Source: Chloroflexota bacterium (GTDB lineage Bacteria > Chloroflexota > Dormibacteria > Dormibacterales > Dormibacteraceae). Taken from it: a stretch of 64,000 bases of DNA. The stretch spans positions 1-64,000 of the forward strand of contig VBFH01000030.1 of assembly GCA_005883575.1 (NCBI GenBank), written 5' to 3'. Position 1 is the first letter of the stretch, and every line of letters starts with the position of its first letter. The position numbers and the translations under genes were made by a program. The notes beneath the pieces were generated by a model. The model was not told the origin of the DNA. It made no database searches and was given only the letters and a program-made list of their open reading frames with translations. Of this stretch, positions 53,829-64,000 are shown in pieces.

Positions 53829-54010
53829 TTCTTAAATGACCTCTACCTTTCCCGGCCTGAAATCGCGGTGTTGGGATGCGGATTTCAGGCCGAAGTGACA
53901 ATGGCGCCAGGTGGCCTGGTTCATCCAGGCCACCTCCACCGTGGCCGAAGCCAAGGCGGAGTGATCGCCCAATTCCGTTCGACATTGCACAACAGGCGCC
54001 ATGATCACGC
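53829..54010 (-). repeat. Repeated intergenic element E1 between rplB and rpsS
   Basis: The element fills the gap from the rplB stop to the rpsS start. Read on the mRNA strand it contains the block GCGTGATCATGGCGCCTG, a hairpin AGGTGGCCTGG-ATGAA-CCAGGCCACCT, a second hairpin GGCCTGAAATC-N16-GATTTCAGGCC (14 bp with G-U extension) and the ribosome-binding block GGGAAAGGTAGAGGTC. The same layout recurs in E2 and E3. Confidence 0.8.
53832..54002 (-). CDS. Small ORF in element E1
   Basis: 56 codons from an ATG 8 bases after the rplB stop to TAA 3 bases before the rpsS start. The product begins MAPVVQCRTELGDHSALASA and includes [20 protein letters not shown]. The ORF in E2 has exactly the same length with matching MxPxxQ, [13 protein letters not shown] and HRDF blocks. 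Whether it is translated is unknown; changes in the second half follow base pairing more than protein sequence. Confidence 0.35.
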   Translation of the reverse strand: MAPVVQCRTELGDHSALASATVEVAWMNQATWRHCHFGLKSASQHRDFRPGKVEVI

Positions 54011-54853
54011 TTACTTCTTCCTGCCTTTCTTCTCCCGCCGGCGGATGATCAGCTTGCTCGAGGCCTTGTTCCGCTTGCGCGTGCGGTAGCCGAGCGCCGG
54101 CTTGCCCCAGGGCGTCTTCGGGTTGCCACCAGGTCCCGTCTTGCCCTCGCCACCGCCATGTGGATGGTCGCGGGGGTTCATCGTCGAGCCGCGGACCTCG
54201 GGGCGCTGGCCCAACCAGCGGCTGCGGCCGGCCTTGCCGCCCGACTCGTTCTCGTGCTCGATGTTACCGACCTGGCCGATGGTGGCCCGGCAGCGGATGT
54301 GGATGCGACGCAGCTCGCCACTCGGCATGCGAATGACGGCATAGTCGCCTTCCTTCGCGAGCAACTGGGCGCTGGCGCCGGCGGAGCGCACCAGCTGGCC
54401 GCCGCGGCCAAGCGTGAGCTCGATGTTGTGCACCGTCGAACCGACCGGGATGCGCTCCAGCGGAATCGCGTTGCCGATCCTCACCGGCGCCTCGGGCCCC
54501 GCCTCTATCGGATCGCCGACCTTGAGGCCGAGCGGGGCGAGGATGTAGCGCTTCTCGCCGTCCTTGTAGTGGATCAGCGCGATCCGCGCGCTGCGGTTGG
54601 GGTCATACTCGATGGTCGCGACCTTGCCCTCGATGCCCGTCTTGTCGCGCTTAAAGTCGATTTTGCGGTAGAGCTTTCGGTAGCCGCCGCCCTGGTGCCG
54701 GGTGGTGATGCGACCCTGATTGTTGCGGCCCGCGTGCGTAGGCAGCGACTCGAGCAAGGTCTTCTCCGGCCTGGATGCCGTGATCTCGTCGAAGCCCGAG
54801 ATCGACATGAAGCGGCGTCCTGGGCTGGTGGGGTTGAACTTTCTTATCGGCAC
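54011..54853 (-). CDS. rplB: 50S ribosomal protein uL2
   Basis: The 280-residue L2 starts [20 protein letters not shown] and has [20 protein letters not shown] and [20 protein letters not shown] with the catalytic-site histidine. The GTG at 54853 is chosen; the track ORF to 54934 merely reads back through element E2. Confidence 0.98.
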   Translation of the reverse strand: MPIRKFNPTSPGRRFMSISGFDEITASRPEKTLLESLPTHAGRNNQGRITTRHQGGGYRKLYRKIDFKRDKTGIEGKVATIEYDPNRSARIALIHYKDGEKRYILAPLGLKVGDPIEAGPEAPVRIGNAIPLERIPVGSTVHNIELTLGRGGQLVRSAGASAQLLAKEGDYAVIRMPSGELRRIHIRCRATIGQVGNIEHENESGGKAGRSRWLGQRPEVRGSTMNPRDHPHGGGEGKTGPGGNPKTPWGKPALGYRTRKRNKASSKLIIRRREKKGRKK

Positions 54854-55033
54854 TTCTAGTTGACTCCCACCTTTTCCGGCCCGAAATCGCGGTGTCGGGG
54901 TGCGGATTTCGGGCCGAAGTGACACGGGCGCCAAGTGGCCTGGTTCATCCAGGCGATTTCAACCGTGCTCGAAAACACGGCATGTCGCTCCTGGACCACG
55001 ACTAGGGATTGCAGGGCAGGCACCATGATCTCG
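54854..55033 (-). repeat. Repeated intergenic element E2 between rplW and rplB
   Basis: Same architecture as E1: AGCGAGATCATGGTGCCTG after the rplW stop, hairpin GCCTGG-ATGAA-CCAGGC, then GGCCCGAAATC-N16-GATTTCGGGCC and GGAAAAGGTGGGAG before the rplB GTG. Relative to E1 the T-A pair in the long stem is replaced by C-G, a compensatory change. Confidence 0.8.
54856..55026 (-). CDS. Small ORF in element E2
   Basis: 56 codons from ATG to TAG. The product begins [20 protein letters not shown] and includes [20 protein letters not shown]. It starts 7 bases after the rplW stop and ends 2 bases before the rplB start, so a ribosome could pass from rplW through it to rplB. Function unknown. Confidence 0.35.
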   Translation of the reverse strand: MVPALQSLVVVQERHAVFSSTVEIAWMNQATWRPCHFGPKSAPRHRDFGPEKVGVN

Positions 55034-55354
55034 CTATACGCTCCCGAACAACCCTTCAATCTTTTGACCCTCGCCCAGCGTGACGATGGCCTTCTTCCAG
55101 TCGGCCGTCTTTCCCACCGTGCCCGAGCCGATGCGCCGGAAGCTGCGACGAGTCTTCCCGCGCATGGTCACAGTGTTGATGTTCTTGACCTGGATGTTCT
55201 GCGACTCGTACTGCTCTTCGAGCGCCTTCTTGATCTCTGTCTTGGAGGCATGCGCATAGACCTTGAAGGTGTACCGCCCCTGCGTGTAGAGGTGATAGGT
55301 GCGCTCGGTGATGAGCGGCCCTATCACGATCTCGCTCGCTGCTCGCGTGGTCAT
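55034..55354 (-). CDS. rplW: 50S ribosomal protein uL23
   Basis: The 106-residue L23 has VIGPLITERTYHLYTQGRYT, VYAHASKTEIKKALEEQYES and VKNINTVTMRGKTRRSFRRI. L23 forms the trigger factor and SRP docking site at the tunnel exit. Overlaps rplD by 4 bases; followed by E2. Confidence 0.97.
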   Translation of the reverse strand: MTTRAASEIVIGPLITERTYHLYTQGRYTFKVYAHASKTEIKKALEEQYESQNIQVKNINTVTMRGKTRRSFRRIGSGTVGKTADWKKAIVTLGEGQKIEGLFGSV

Positions 55355-56067
55355 ACCGCCGCTTCCTTGTGGCGTGGGCTGAAGTTTTCCTCCAGCAGAT
55401 CGATCGAGTCCTTCGCGAGCAGCAGGTGCGTGTGGCTGAAGAGGTCGCGAATGTTCAGGTTCCGCGCCAGCACGATCTTGACCCCGGCCAGGTTCTCGAA
55501 CGAGCGGCTGACCGTATAGTTCGCCGCCGGCAGGACGACGAGTGTTGTGTGGTCGAAGCCGATTGCGTCCATCAGCTCCACGGCGTGGCTGGTCTTCGGC
55601 TCGTCGAAGACAAAGTTCTCGATCACACGGATCTGGCCGTCGATCGCCTTCTGGCTCAGCGCGCTCCGCAGCGCGAGACGGCGCATCTGCTTGGGCATGC
55701 GCTGCGAGTAGTCGCGCGGGCGCGGGCCGAACACGTTCGCGCCGCCCTTCATGCTCGGCTCTCGGATCGAGCCGTGGCGTGCGCGGCCGGTGCCTTTCTG
55801 GCGGTACGGCTTGGCGCCGCCGCCCCTGACCGTCGCGCGCGTCTTCGTGCTCGCCGTGCCCTGGCGGGCGTTCGCCAGCTGGCGCAGGTAGGCCTGGTGC
55901 ATCACCGGGACGTTGGGAGTCTCGGCGAAGATCGCCTCCGGCAGGTCAACATCTCCGTTGCGCTCGCCGAGCGCGTCGAAGAATGGGGCCTGAAGCGGTT
56001 TCGGCTCTGCGGCTTGCGCGCCGGCCTTCCTGGCGCGCGTTTTGCTCTTGGTTGCCGTGGCTGCCAT
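55351..56067 (-). CDS. rplD: 50S ribosomal protein uL4
   Basis: The 238-residue L4 shows [20 protein letters not shown], the tunnel loop [20 protein letters not shown] and [20 protein letters not shown]. An Ala/Lys-rich extension precedes the domain. It overlaps rplC by one base. Confidence 0.97.
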   Translation of the reverse strand: MAATATKSKTRARKAGAQAAEPKPLQAPFFDALGERNGDVDLPEAIFAETPNVPVMHQAYLRQLANARQGTASTKTRATVRGGGAKPYRQKGTGRARHGSIREPSMKGGANVFGPRPRDYSQRMPKQMRRLALRSALSQKAIDGQIRVIENFVFDEPKTSHAVELMDAIGFDHTTLVVLPAANYTVSRSFENLAGVKIVLARNLNIRDLFSHTHLLLAKDSIDLLEENFSPRHKEAAV

Positions 56068-56729
56068 CAGACCTTCCTCGGGTTTGGTTTGCCTGCGGGA
56101 CCCTTGGGCTTCAACTTCTTGGTCGACTGGCGGACGAGCACGAGCGCTCCTTTGGCGCCAGGCACTCCCCCTCTGACCATGAGCAGGTTTCGCTCCGCGT
56201 CGACCCTCACGATCCTGTACGCACGGGCGGTGGTGCGCTCGTTACCCATCTGTCCGGACATACGCACGCCTTTGAACACCCGCGCCGCGTCGGTGGCTCC
56301 GATGGCGCCAGGTTGGCGAACGTTCATCGAGCCATGCGACTCCGGTCCGCGGCTGAACTTGTGCCGCTTGATGAGTCCCTGGAAGCCCTTTCCCTTGCTG
56401 GTCGAGGTCACGTCGACGAGCTCGCCGGCCGCGAAGATCTCGGCCTTCAGCTCCTGACCCTGCTCGACCCCGTCGTAGTTGCGGATTTCGACGACGTGGC
56501 GGTGCGGGGCCACGCCCGCCTTCTTGAACTCGCCCAGCTGAGGTCCGTTGAGCTTTCCCTCCTTCGCCGGCGCAAACGCGATCCGGACCGCGCTGTAGCC
56601 GTCCTTCTCTGCCGTGCGCAGCCCGAGCACCCTGCACGGCCCGGCCTCGAGCACCGTTACAGCAGACGTCGTGCCGTCGGGGTTGAAGAGCTGTGTCATG
56701 CCCAGCTTCCGCGCAAGCAGACCCTTCAT
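56067..56729 (-). CDS. rplC: 50S ribosomal protein uL3
   Basis: The 220-residue L3 starts [20 protein letters not shown] and has [20 protein letters not shown] and the [20 protein letters not shown] region near the peptidyl-transferase centre. It overlaps rpsJ by one base. Confidence 0.98.
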   Translation of the reverse strand: MKGLLARKLGMTQLFNPDGTTSAVTVLEAGPCRVLGLRTAEKDGYSAVRIAFAPAKEGKLNGPQLGEFKKAGVAPHRHVVEIRNYDGVEQGQELKAEIFAAGELVDVTSTSKGKGFQGLIKRHKFSRGPESHGSMNVRQPGAIGATDAARVFKGVRMSGQMGNERTTARAYRIVRVDAERNLLMVRGGVPGAKGALVLVRQSTKKLKPKGPAGKPNPRKV

Positions 56730-57034
56730 CAGCTCTTGATCTCGATGCTCACGCCCGCCGGAAGGCTGAGGCGCATCAGCGCGTCGACGACGCGCGGATT
56801 GGGGTCCAGGATGTCGACGATGCGCTTATGGGTGCGCATCTCGAACTGCTCGCGCGAGTCCTTGTCGATGAACGGACTGCGGATCACGGTCAGCTTGGAG
56901 ATCTCGGTCGGGAGCGGGATGGGACCGGCGGTGCGCGCGTTCGTACGGCGGGCGGTGTCCACGATCTTGTCCGCCGCCTGATCCAGGACCCGATGGTCGT
57001 AGGCCTTCAGCCGGATCCGAATCTTCTGCGCCAC
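56729..57034 (-). CDS. rpsJ: 30S ribosomal protein uS10 (NusE)
   Basis: The 101-residue S10 starts [20 protein letters not shown] and shows the conserved [20 protein letters not shown] loop and [20 protein letters not shown]. The GTG at 57034 follows element E3; the longer track ORF reads back into E3. Confidence 0.97.
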   Translation of the reverse strand: MAQKIRIRLKAYDHRVLDQAADKIVDTARRTNARTAGPIPLPTEISKLTVIRSPFIDKDSREQFEMRTHKRIVDILDPNPRVVDALMRLSLPAGVSIEIKS

Positions 57035-57252
57035 TCCTAAAAGACCTCTACCTTTCCCGGCCCGAAATCGTGGCGTTCGGGTGCGGATTTCGGGCCGAAG
57101 TGCCCACGGCAACAGGTGGCCTCGTTAATCCAGGCCACATCCCCGCGACAAAGCAGCCCATCGGGCCTGTCTACCTCGGTCGTTGGTTGAAGCATTTCAG
57201 TTGCCGTGCGCACGTTCCGGTTTCCTTTCCCTCTTCCTTACTTATATGTGGG
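57035..57252 (-). repeat. Repeated intergenic element E3 between tuf and rpsJ
   Basis: The rpsJ-proximal part (about 57035-57150) has the E-family layout: GTGGCCTGGATTAACGAGGCCAC hairpin, then GGCCCGAAATC-N16-GATTTCGGGCC and GGGAAAGGTAGAGGTC before the rpsJ GTG. The tuf-proximal 100 bases are not conserved with E1 or E2 and contain a CGTGCGCACG palindrome and a purine-rich stretch. Confidence 0.75.
57037..57195 (-). CDS. Small ORF in element E3
   Basis: 52 codons, starting [20 protein letters not shown] and containing [20 protein letters not shown] and a DFGPGKVEV end, stopping 2 bases before the rpsJ GTG. The second half aligns with E1 and E2 ORFs; the first 20 residues do not. Confidence 0.3.
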   Translation of the reverse strand: MLQPTTEVDRPDGLLCRGDVAWINEATCCRGHFGPKSAPERHDFGPGKVEVF

Positions 57253-58440
57253 TTACTTGAGGACCTCGGTCACCACGCCCGCGCCGACGGTCTTGCCGCC
57301 TTCGCGAATGGCGAAGCGAAGCCCCTGCTCCATGCCGATCGGCTCACCCAGCGTGATCTCCATCACCACGTTGTCGCCGGGCATCGTCATCTCGACACCC
57401 TCGGGCAGCTTGACCTCGCCCGTGACGTCGGTCGTCCGCATGTAGAACTGCGGACGGTAGCCGGTGAGGAACGGCGTGTGCCGGCCACCCTCTTCCTTGG
57501 TCAGCACGTAGACCTGGGCGAGGAACTTGGTGTGCGGCGTGATGCTGCCGGGCTTGGCGAGCACCTGGCCACGGACCACGTCCTCGCGCTTGATACCGCG
57601 CAGCAGCGTGCCCACGTTGTCGCCGGCCTGGCACTCGTCCATATCCTTGTGGAACATCTCGATGCCGGTTACAACCGTCTTCGAGCTCTGCGGCTTGATG
57701 CCGACGATCTCGACCTCTTCGTTCCTCTTGAGCTTGCCGCGCTCGACGCGACCGGTGGTCACGGTGCCGCGACCCTCGATCGTGAACACGTCTTCGATCG
57801 GCATCAGGAACGGCTTGTCGACAGGCCGCTCCGGCTCGGGAATGTAGGTGTCGACGGCGTTCATCAGCTCGAGGATCTTGGGCGACCACTCCGGGTCTCC
57901 CTCGAGCGCCTTGAGCGCCGACACGCGAACGATCGGGATGTCGTCGCCGGGGAACTCATAGCGGTTGAGCAGCTCGCGGAGGTCGAGCTCGACCAGCTCG
58001 ATGAACTCCTTGTCGTCGACCATGTCGCACTTGTTCAGCGCGACGACGAGGAACGGCACGTTGACCTGGCGGGCCAGGATGATGTGCTCGCGGGTCTGCG
58101 GCATGGCGCCGTCGTTGGCGGCCACGACGAGGATCGCGCCGTCCATCTGGGCGGCGCCTGTGATCATGTTCTTGATGTAATCCTGGTGGCCCGGGCAGTC
58201 CACGTGGGCGTAGTGGCGCTTCTCGGTCTCGTATTCGACGTGAGTGATCGAGATCGTGATGCCACGAGCCTTCTCCTCGGGCGCCTTGTCAATCCGGTCG
58301 AACGGTGTGAACTCGGCCAAGCCCTTCTCCGACAGCACTTTCGTGATGGCAGCCGTCAGCGTCGTCTTGCCATGGTCGATGTGACCGATGGTCCCGACGT
58401 TCAGGTGGGGCTTGGTCCGCTCGAACTTCTTCTTCGCCAC
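57253..58440 (-). CDS. tuf: Elongation factor Tu
   Basis: The 395-residue GTPase delivers aminoacyl-tRNA. It has G1 [15 protein letters not shown]2/switch [18 protein letters not shown]3 [14 protein letters not shown]4 NKCDMVD and the tRNA-binding C-terminal barrels ending [11 protein letters not shown]. It lies 13 bases after fusA. Confidence 0.99.
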   Translation of the reverse strand: MAKKKFERTKPHLNVGTIGHIDHGKTTLTAAITKVLSEKGLAEFTPFDRIDKAPEEKARGITISITHVEYETEKRHYAHVDCPGHQDYIKNMITGAAQMDGAILVVAANDGAMPQTREHIILARQVNVPFLVVALNKCDMVDDKEFIELVELDLRELLNRYEFPGDDIPIVRVSALKALEGDPEWSPKILELMNAVDTYIPEPERPVDKPFLMPIEDVFTIEGRGTVTTGRVERGKLKRNEEVEIVGIKPQSSKTVVTGIEMFHKDMDECQAGDNVGTLLRGIKREDVVRGQVLAKPGSITPHTKFLAQVYVLTKEEGGRHTPFLTGYRPQFYMRTTDVTGEVKLPEGVEMTMPGDNVVMEITLGEPIGMEQGLRFAIREGGKTVGAGVVTEVLK

Positions 58441-58453
58441 TATCTCCTCCTAA

Positions 58454-60562
<2,109 letters not shown>

Positions 60563-60588
60563 CTCTCTTAGTACCGGAAGTGTGACCA

Positions 60589-60617
60589 CCCCACGAAATC
60601 TGCGATTTCGCGGGGTC
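60589..60617 (-). other. Leader hairpin between rpsG and fusA
   Basis: On the mRNA strand ACCCCGCGAAATC-GCA-GATTTCGTGGGGT forms a 13-bp stem with one G-U wobble. It lies about 27 bases upstream of the fusA ATG. The CGAAATC/GATTTCG core is the same as in elements E2 and E3. No T-tract follows, so it is not a terminator. Confidence 0.6.
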
Positions 60618-60657
60618 CCCGGTTTCGTGCTCCGTTGGGTGATTCCAAGTTCGTTCC

Positions 60658-61128
60658 TCAGTACCTGAAATGACTGAAAGCTTTGTTGCTTTCGGCCATC
60701 CGGTGGGTCTCCTCTTTGCGCTTCACCGCGCCGCCGGTGTTCTGCGCAGCATCCAGAATCTCGAACGCGAGCTTCTCGCTCATACTCTTCCCGCCCCGCT
60801 GGCGCGCGAAACGCACGATCCAGCGGCGCGCGAGCGCCAGCCGGCGCTCCGGCCGGATCTCGATCGGCACCTGGTAGGTCGCGCCGCCGACCCTTCGGGG
60901 CTTGACCTCGAGCAGCGGCGTGGCGTTGCGGAGCGCCAGGTCGAACACCTCGAGCGGCTCCTTCTTGGCCTGCTTGGAGGCGCGGGTCAGCGCGTCGTAG
61001 ACGACCTTCTCGGCGGTCGAGCGCTTGCCCCGGCTCATGACCACGTTGACGAACTTGGCGATCGCCTCGGACTGATAGACCGGGTCGGGCGCGACGACAC
61101 GCTTGACGGGACGGTTGCGGCGAGGCAT
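60658..61128 (-). CDS. rpsG: 30S ribosomal protein uS7
   Basis: The 156-residue S7 shows [60 protein letters not shown] and [20 protein letters not shown]. It overlaps the rpsL stop by one base. Confidence 0.98.
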   Translation of the reverse strand: MPRRNRPVKRVVAPDPVYQSEAIAKFVNVVMSRGKRSTAEKVVYDALTRASKQAKKEPLEVFDLALRNATPLLEVKPRRVGGATYQVPIEIRPERRLALARRWIVRFARQRGGKSMSEKLAFEILDAAQNTGGAVKRKEETHRMAESNKAFSHFRY

Positions 61129-61514
61129 CAGGCTGCCGCCTTGCCCTTTTCCCGCTTTGCCCCGTACTTCGACCGAGCTTTCTTGCGGTTTTTGGTGCCC
61201 GCGGTGTCCAGCGTCCCGCGGATGATGTGATAGCGGACGCCCGGCAGGTCCTTGACCCGGCCGCCGCGGATGAGTACGACCGAGTGCTCCTGCAGGTTGT
61301 GGCCGATGCCCGGGATGTAAGCGGTGACCTCGATCCCGGTGGTCAGGCGGACGCGAGCGACCTTGCGGAGGGCCGAGTTCGGCTTCTTGGGGGTCTGGGT
61401 GTAGACGCGCACGCAGACGCCCCGCCTCTGCGGCGAGCCCCGCAGCGCGGGCGCCTTAGACTTCGCTCTGGCCGCCCTGCGCCCAAGGCGGACCAACTGC
61501 TGGATGGTTGGCAA
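61128..61514 (-). CDS. rpsL: 30S ribosomal protein uS12
   Basis: The 128-residue decoding-centre protein starts [20 protein letters not shown] and has [20 protein letters not shown] and [20 protein letters not shown]. The residues linked to streptomycin response (TPKKPNS and GRVKDLPG) are wild type. Start is TTG with GGAGAAA upstream. First gene of the ribosomal run. Confidence 0.98.
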   Translation of the reverse strand: MPTIQQLVRLGRRAARAKSKAPALRGSPQRRGVCVRVYTQTPKKPNSALRKVARVRLTTGIEVTAYIPGIGHNLQEHSVVLIRGGRVKDLPGVRYHIIRGTLDTAGTKNRKKARSKYGAKREKGKAAA

Positions 61515-61573
61515 ACGTTTCTCCGAATAGCGGTTTGATTCCCAGGCGGCATTAGCCGATTGGGCGACAAGCG

Positions 61574-62197
61574 ATGAGTATACCCAAATCCCATTACTTC
61601 GAAGCTCGGCCGGCCGTCGCCTCGAGGCCGCGGACGGTGCACCTCCGGCTCGCCGACATGGAGCTGGATCTGGAGTCGGACCGCGGGGTTTTCGGCTCCA
61701 AGGGGGTCGATCTCGGGACCTTGGTCCTGCTGCGGGAGGCGCCGGCCGCGCCGGCGACCGGAGATCTGCTCGATCTGGGGTGCGGCTACGGCCCCATCGC
61801 GATCACGCTCGCTCGCCGGGCGCCAGGGGCGCGGGTCTGGGCGGTGGACGTCAACGAGCGCGCCGTCGAGCTGGCGCGGGCCAACGCCGCCTCGGCTGGC
61901 ACCTCCAACGTGACGGCCGGCACCCCGGAGCAGATCCCCGCTGAGCTTCAGTTCGACGCCATCTACTCCAACCCGCCGGTACGGGTCGGGAAGGCGCCGC
62001 TGCACCGGCTGCTCCTGGAGTGGCTGCCGCGGCTGACGCCCGGCGGCGCGGCCTACCTTGTCGTGCAGCGAAACCTGGGCGCGGACTCGCTGGCGTCCTG
62101 GATGCGGGGGCAGGGTTGGAGCGTCGCGCGCCTGAAGTCGAAGAAGGGCTACCGGGTGTTCAAGGTCAAGGTCACCGAGCCAACAGCAGGGAGCTAG
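61574..62197 (+). CDS. RsmC/RlmG-like class I methyltransferase
   Basis: The 207-residue MTS-domain protein has motif [21 protein letters not shown], acidic [18 protein letters not shown] and the motif [16 protein letters not shown]. The NPP motif is typical of N-methyltransferases acting on guanine in rRNA (RsmC, RlmG). N-terminal [20 protein letters not shown] also fits. Divergent from rpsL with about 60 bases between starts. rRNA as substrate is an inference. Confidence 0.85.
   Translation: MSIPKSHYFEARPAVASRPRTVHLRLADMELDLESDRGVFGSKGVDLGTLVLLREAPAAPATGDLLDLGCGYGPIAITLARRAPGARVWAVDVNERAVELARANAASAGTSNVTAGTPEQIPAELQFDAIYSNPPVRVGKAPLHRLLLEWLPRLTPGGAAYLVVQRNLGADSLASWMRGQGWSVARLKSKKGYRVFKVKVTEPTAGS
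61577..61582 (-). promoter_or_regulatory. Candidate -10 box for the rpsL (str) operon
   Basis: TATACT on the minus strand lies about 60 bases before the rpsL start, with a weak TTCGAA 15 bases further upstream. It overlaps the first codons of the divergent methyltransferase gene, so that gene would be read across this promoter. Confidence 0.3.
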
Positions 62198-63210
62198 GCC
62201 TGCCCGGCGAAGTGGCACGCCGCGATCTGGTCCGGCGCGCCGTGCGCCTCGAGCGGCGGCTCGACCTCGCTGCAGACCCCGGGCACCCGCGCGATCGGGC
62301 AGCGCGTGTGGAACCGGCATCCGGACGGCGGGTTGACCGGTGACGGAATCTCTCCCTTGAGTGTGATCGGCGCCCGCTCCTTCTCCACGATCGGGTCCGG
62401 CACCGGGATCGAGCTCAGCAGGGCCTTGGTGTACGGGTGCTGGGGCCGGTCGTAGATGTCGTTCCGGTCGGCGGTCTCCACGACCTTGCCGAGATACATC
62501 ACCGCGATCCGGTCTGACAGGTGTCGGACAACGGCAAGGTCATGCGCGATGAAGAGATACGTCAGGTCGAACTCCCGCTGCAGGTCCTGCAGCAGGTTGA
62601 TGATCTGGGCCTGGATCGAAACGTCCAGCGCCGAGACCGGTTCGTCGCACACGATGAAAGACGGGTTCACGGCGAGCGCCCGGGCGATGCCGATGCGCTG
62701 TCGCTGGCCACCCGAGAACTCATGCGGGTACCGGTTTGTGAAGTTGGGGTTCAAGCCGACAAGGCGAAGCAGCTCCTGGACACGCCGGCGGCGGTCGCGC
62801 ACCGTGCCGATGGCGAAGTTGTCGAGCGGCTCCTGGATTATGTCGCCCACCGTCATCCGGGGGTCGAGCGAGGCAAACGGGTCCTGAAAGATCATCTGCA
62901 TCTTTCGCCGCACCCGGCGCAGGCGGCCGCCGTGCAGCTTGGTGAGGTCCTGACCATCGAAGATGATCGACCCGGCGGTGGCCGGCAGGAGACCCGTAAC
63001 GAGGCGCGCGAGCGTCGACTTGCCGCAGCCGGACTCGCCGACGAGCCCCAGCGTCTCGCCCCGGTTGATCTGGAGGTCGACGCCGTCCACCGCCCGCACC
63101 GAGAGGCCTCCGAAGCCGCTGATCGGGAAGTGCTTGACGGCCCCGTTGATGCGCAAGAGCACCGGGTCCGCCTTGACCGCCGTGATCGGCGTCCTCTCAG
63201 CCGCCTGCAC
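62194..63210 (-). CDS. Peptide ABC transporter ATP-binding protein (DppF/OppF type)
   Basis: The 338-residue ATPase has Walker [20 protein letters not shown]-loop [18 protein letters not shown], signature [18 protein letters not shown], Walker [15 protein letters not shown] and a C-terminal oligopeptide-family extension ([20 protein letters not shown]) whose cysteines can hold an Fe-S cluster. The GTG start overlaps the partner ATPase by 14 bases. It converges with the methyltransferase with a 4-base overlap. Confidence 0.93.
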   Translation of the reverse strand: MQAAERTPITAVKADPVLLRINGAVKHFPISGFGGLSVRAVDGVDLQINRGETLGLVGESGCGKSTLARLVTGLLPATAGSIIFDGQDLTKLHGGRLRRVRRKMQMIFQDPFASLDPRMTVGDIIQEPLDNFAIGTVRDRRRRVQELLRLVGLNPNFTNRYPHEFSGGQRQRIGIARALAVNPSFIVCDEPVSALDVSIQAQIINLLQDLQREFDLTYLFIAHDLAVVRHLSDRIAVMYLGKVVETADRNDIYDRPQHPYTKALLSSIPVPDPIVEKERAPITLKGEIPSPVNPPSGCRFHTRCPIARVPGVCSEVEPPLEAHGAPDQIAACHFAGQA

Positions 63211-64000
63211 CGCCCCCCACCTCCGCCACCGGGGCCTTCAGCTTCTCCGCCGCCTCTTTGGACAGGGCGCTCGTCTTGGCCGCCTCGAGGCTTTCATCCT
63301 TCACGTTCCTCATCAGCACCCAGCAGCGCGCTACCTGGTTGACGTCGACCTCGCCAAGGTTCGGCTCAGGATCGACCTTGCACTTGTCGATCACGAACGG
63401 GCAGCGTGGGTGAAATTTGCACCCTGGCGGCGGGTTCAACAGGTCGGGCGGGAGGCCACGGATCGAAACCAGCCGCTCCTTGCGAGCCTCGTCCACGCGG
63501 GGCACCGAGCGAAGGAGCGACCACGTGTAGGGATGCTGCGGGCTCTTGAAGATCTGGTCGACCGGCCCCTCTTCGACGATCCTGCCGGCGTACATCACGA
63601 TGATCCGCTGGCAAAGGCTGGCGACCAGAGCCATGTTGTGCGTGATCAACATCATCGCCGTGCCGAGCTCGCGGTTCAGCTGCTTCATGAGCTGGATGAT
63701 CTGAGCCTGCACGGTGACGTCGAGCGCGGTGGTCGGCTCGTCGGCGATCAGCAGCGACGGCTCGTTGGAGAGGCCCATGGCGATCATGGCGCGCTGGCGC
63801 ATGCCGCCCGAGAACTGGTGTGGATAGTCCTTGACCCGTGACTCGGCGGCGGGCACGCGAACCCGCTTCAGCAGCTCCACGACTCGCCCCCGGGCGAGTG
63901 TCTGCGTGAACCGCTGATGCGCCGTCATCGCCTCTTCGATCTGGCTCCCGATCTTGGTCACCGGATTCAGCGACGTCATCGGGTCCTGGAAGATCATGGC
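63197..64000 (-). CDS. Peptide ABC transporter ATP-binding protein (DppD/OppD type), 5' end cut by the window
   Basis: At least 267 residues from inside the nucleotide-binding domain to the stop. The Q-loop [20 protein letters not shown] opens the visible part, followed by signature [20 protein letters not shown], Walker [21 protein letters not shown] and the C-terminal [20 protein letters not shown]. The ATG at 63997 in the track is internal; Walker A and the true start lie beyond the window. It pairs with the DppF-type ATPase. Confidence 0.92.
   Translation of the reverse strand, partial: AMIFQDPMTSLNPVTKIGSQIEEAMTAHQRFTQTLARGRVVELLKRVRVPAAESRVKDYPHQFSGGMRQRAMIAMGLSNEPSLLIADEPTTALDVTVQAQIIQLMKQLNRELGTAMMLITHNMALVASLCQRIIVMYAGRIVEEGPVDQIFKSPQHPYTWSLLRSVPRVDEARKERLVSIRGLPPDLLNPPPGCKFHPRCPFVIDKCKVDPEPNLGEVDVNQVARCWVLMRNVKDESLEAAKTSALSKEAAEKLKAPVAEVGGGAGG

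Noticed and set aside
54011-54934. N-terminal extension of uL2 ([18 protein letters not shown]), also seen before uS10 and uS19
   Set aside because: The extension is a second reading frame of elements E1-E3. The true ribosomal N-termini begin at GTG codons after each element, and the shared peptide reflects the repeat.

Overview
This is a GC-rich bacterial chromosome segment with densely packed, often overlapping genes and many GTG or TTG starts. The gene content suggests a Terrabacteria-type organism, most likely Chloroflexota or a relative such as Ca. Dormibacterota. The basis is a CIRCE-controlled groESL, zinc-type uS14, zinc-ribbon uL24, a cdaA-ybbR-glmS cluster, a ZAS-type ECF sigma/anti-sigma pair, and the order map-infA-rpmJ-rpsM-rpsK-rpsD-rpoA-rplQ-truA-rplM-rpsI. 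The taxonomic call is inference; no 16S gene is present.

Layout. 0-2.4 kb: the 3' end of an unrecognised gene, a frameshifted DUF1905-like gene, a methyltransferase, and a DUF559 nuclease-like gene broken by two frameshifts. This block abuts the 3' end of tRNA-Ser(CGA), and a 14-nt copy of that tRNA end lies at the far side, so it may be the remnant of an integrated island. 2.4-4.9 kb: tRNA-Ser, tRNA-Asp, a cyclic-nucleotide-binding/CpaE-like ATPase, an ErpA-type Fe-S carrier and a membrane protein. 4.8-12 kb (minus): an ECF sigma factor, its zinc anti-sigma, thiE, thiL, tsaE, tsaB, rimI, tsaD, a DUF2007 protein, then groES-groEL behind a double CIRCE operator.

12-28 kb: a carbohydrate island. 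It carries a sugar ABC transporter (lipoprotein binding protein, two permeases, MalK-type ATPase), a Tat-exported GH47 alpha-mannosidase, a GH38 alpha-mannosidase, three Gfo/Idh/MocA dehydrogenases, two aldo/keto reductases, a sugar isomerase/epimerase-like TIM barrel and a GT87-like membrane protein. The reading offered here is extracellular trimming of alpha-mannosides, uptake, then cytoplasmic hydrolysis and oxidation. 28-39 kb: an APH-family kinase, alanine racemase, an AcpS-NnrD fusion, glmS, ybbR, cdaA (cyclic di-AMP), argF, a membrane protein, an acyl-CoA synthetase, a small ribbon-helix-helix protein and a tyrosine phosphatase.

39-61.5 kb: the str, S10, spc and alpha ribosomal clusters as one minus-strand run from rpsL to rpsI. 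Most of its genes overlap or touch, but four gaps (tuf/rpsJ, rplW/rplB, rplB/rpsS, rplR/rpsE) are filled by copies of one repeated element. Each copy contains a short ORF with recurring motifs and, in three copies, a 14-bp hairpin with a compensatory base-pair change just before the downstream ribosome binding site. A second palindrome family (9-bp stem, 3-nt loop) lies in the rimI-tsaD gap and inside the coding tails of uL29 and uS5. I consider these two repeat systems the most novel content. 61.5-64 kb: an RsmC-like methyltransferase and two Dpp/Opp-type ABC ATPases, the second cut by the window edge.

Several genes (thiE, alr, truA, possibly the membrane protein at 35.8 kb) lack ATG, GTG or TTG where homology expects the start but have CTG there. 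No CRISPR array, rRNA, complete insertion sequence or gene-free stretch over 300 bases was seen.
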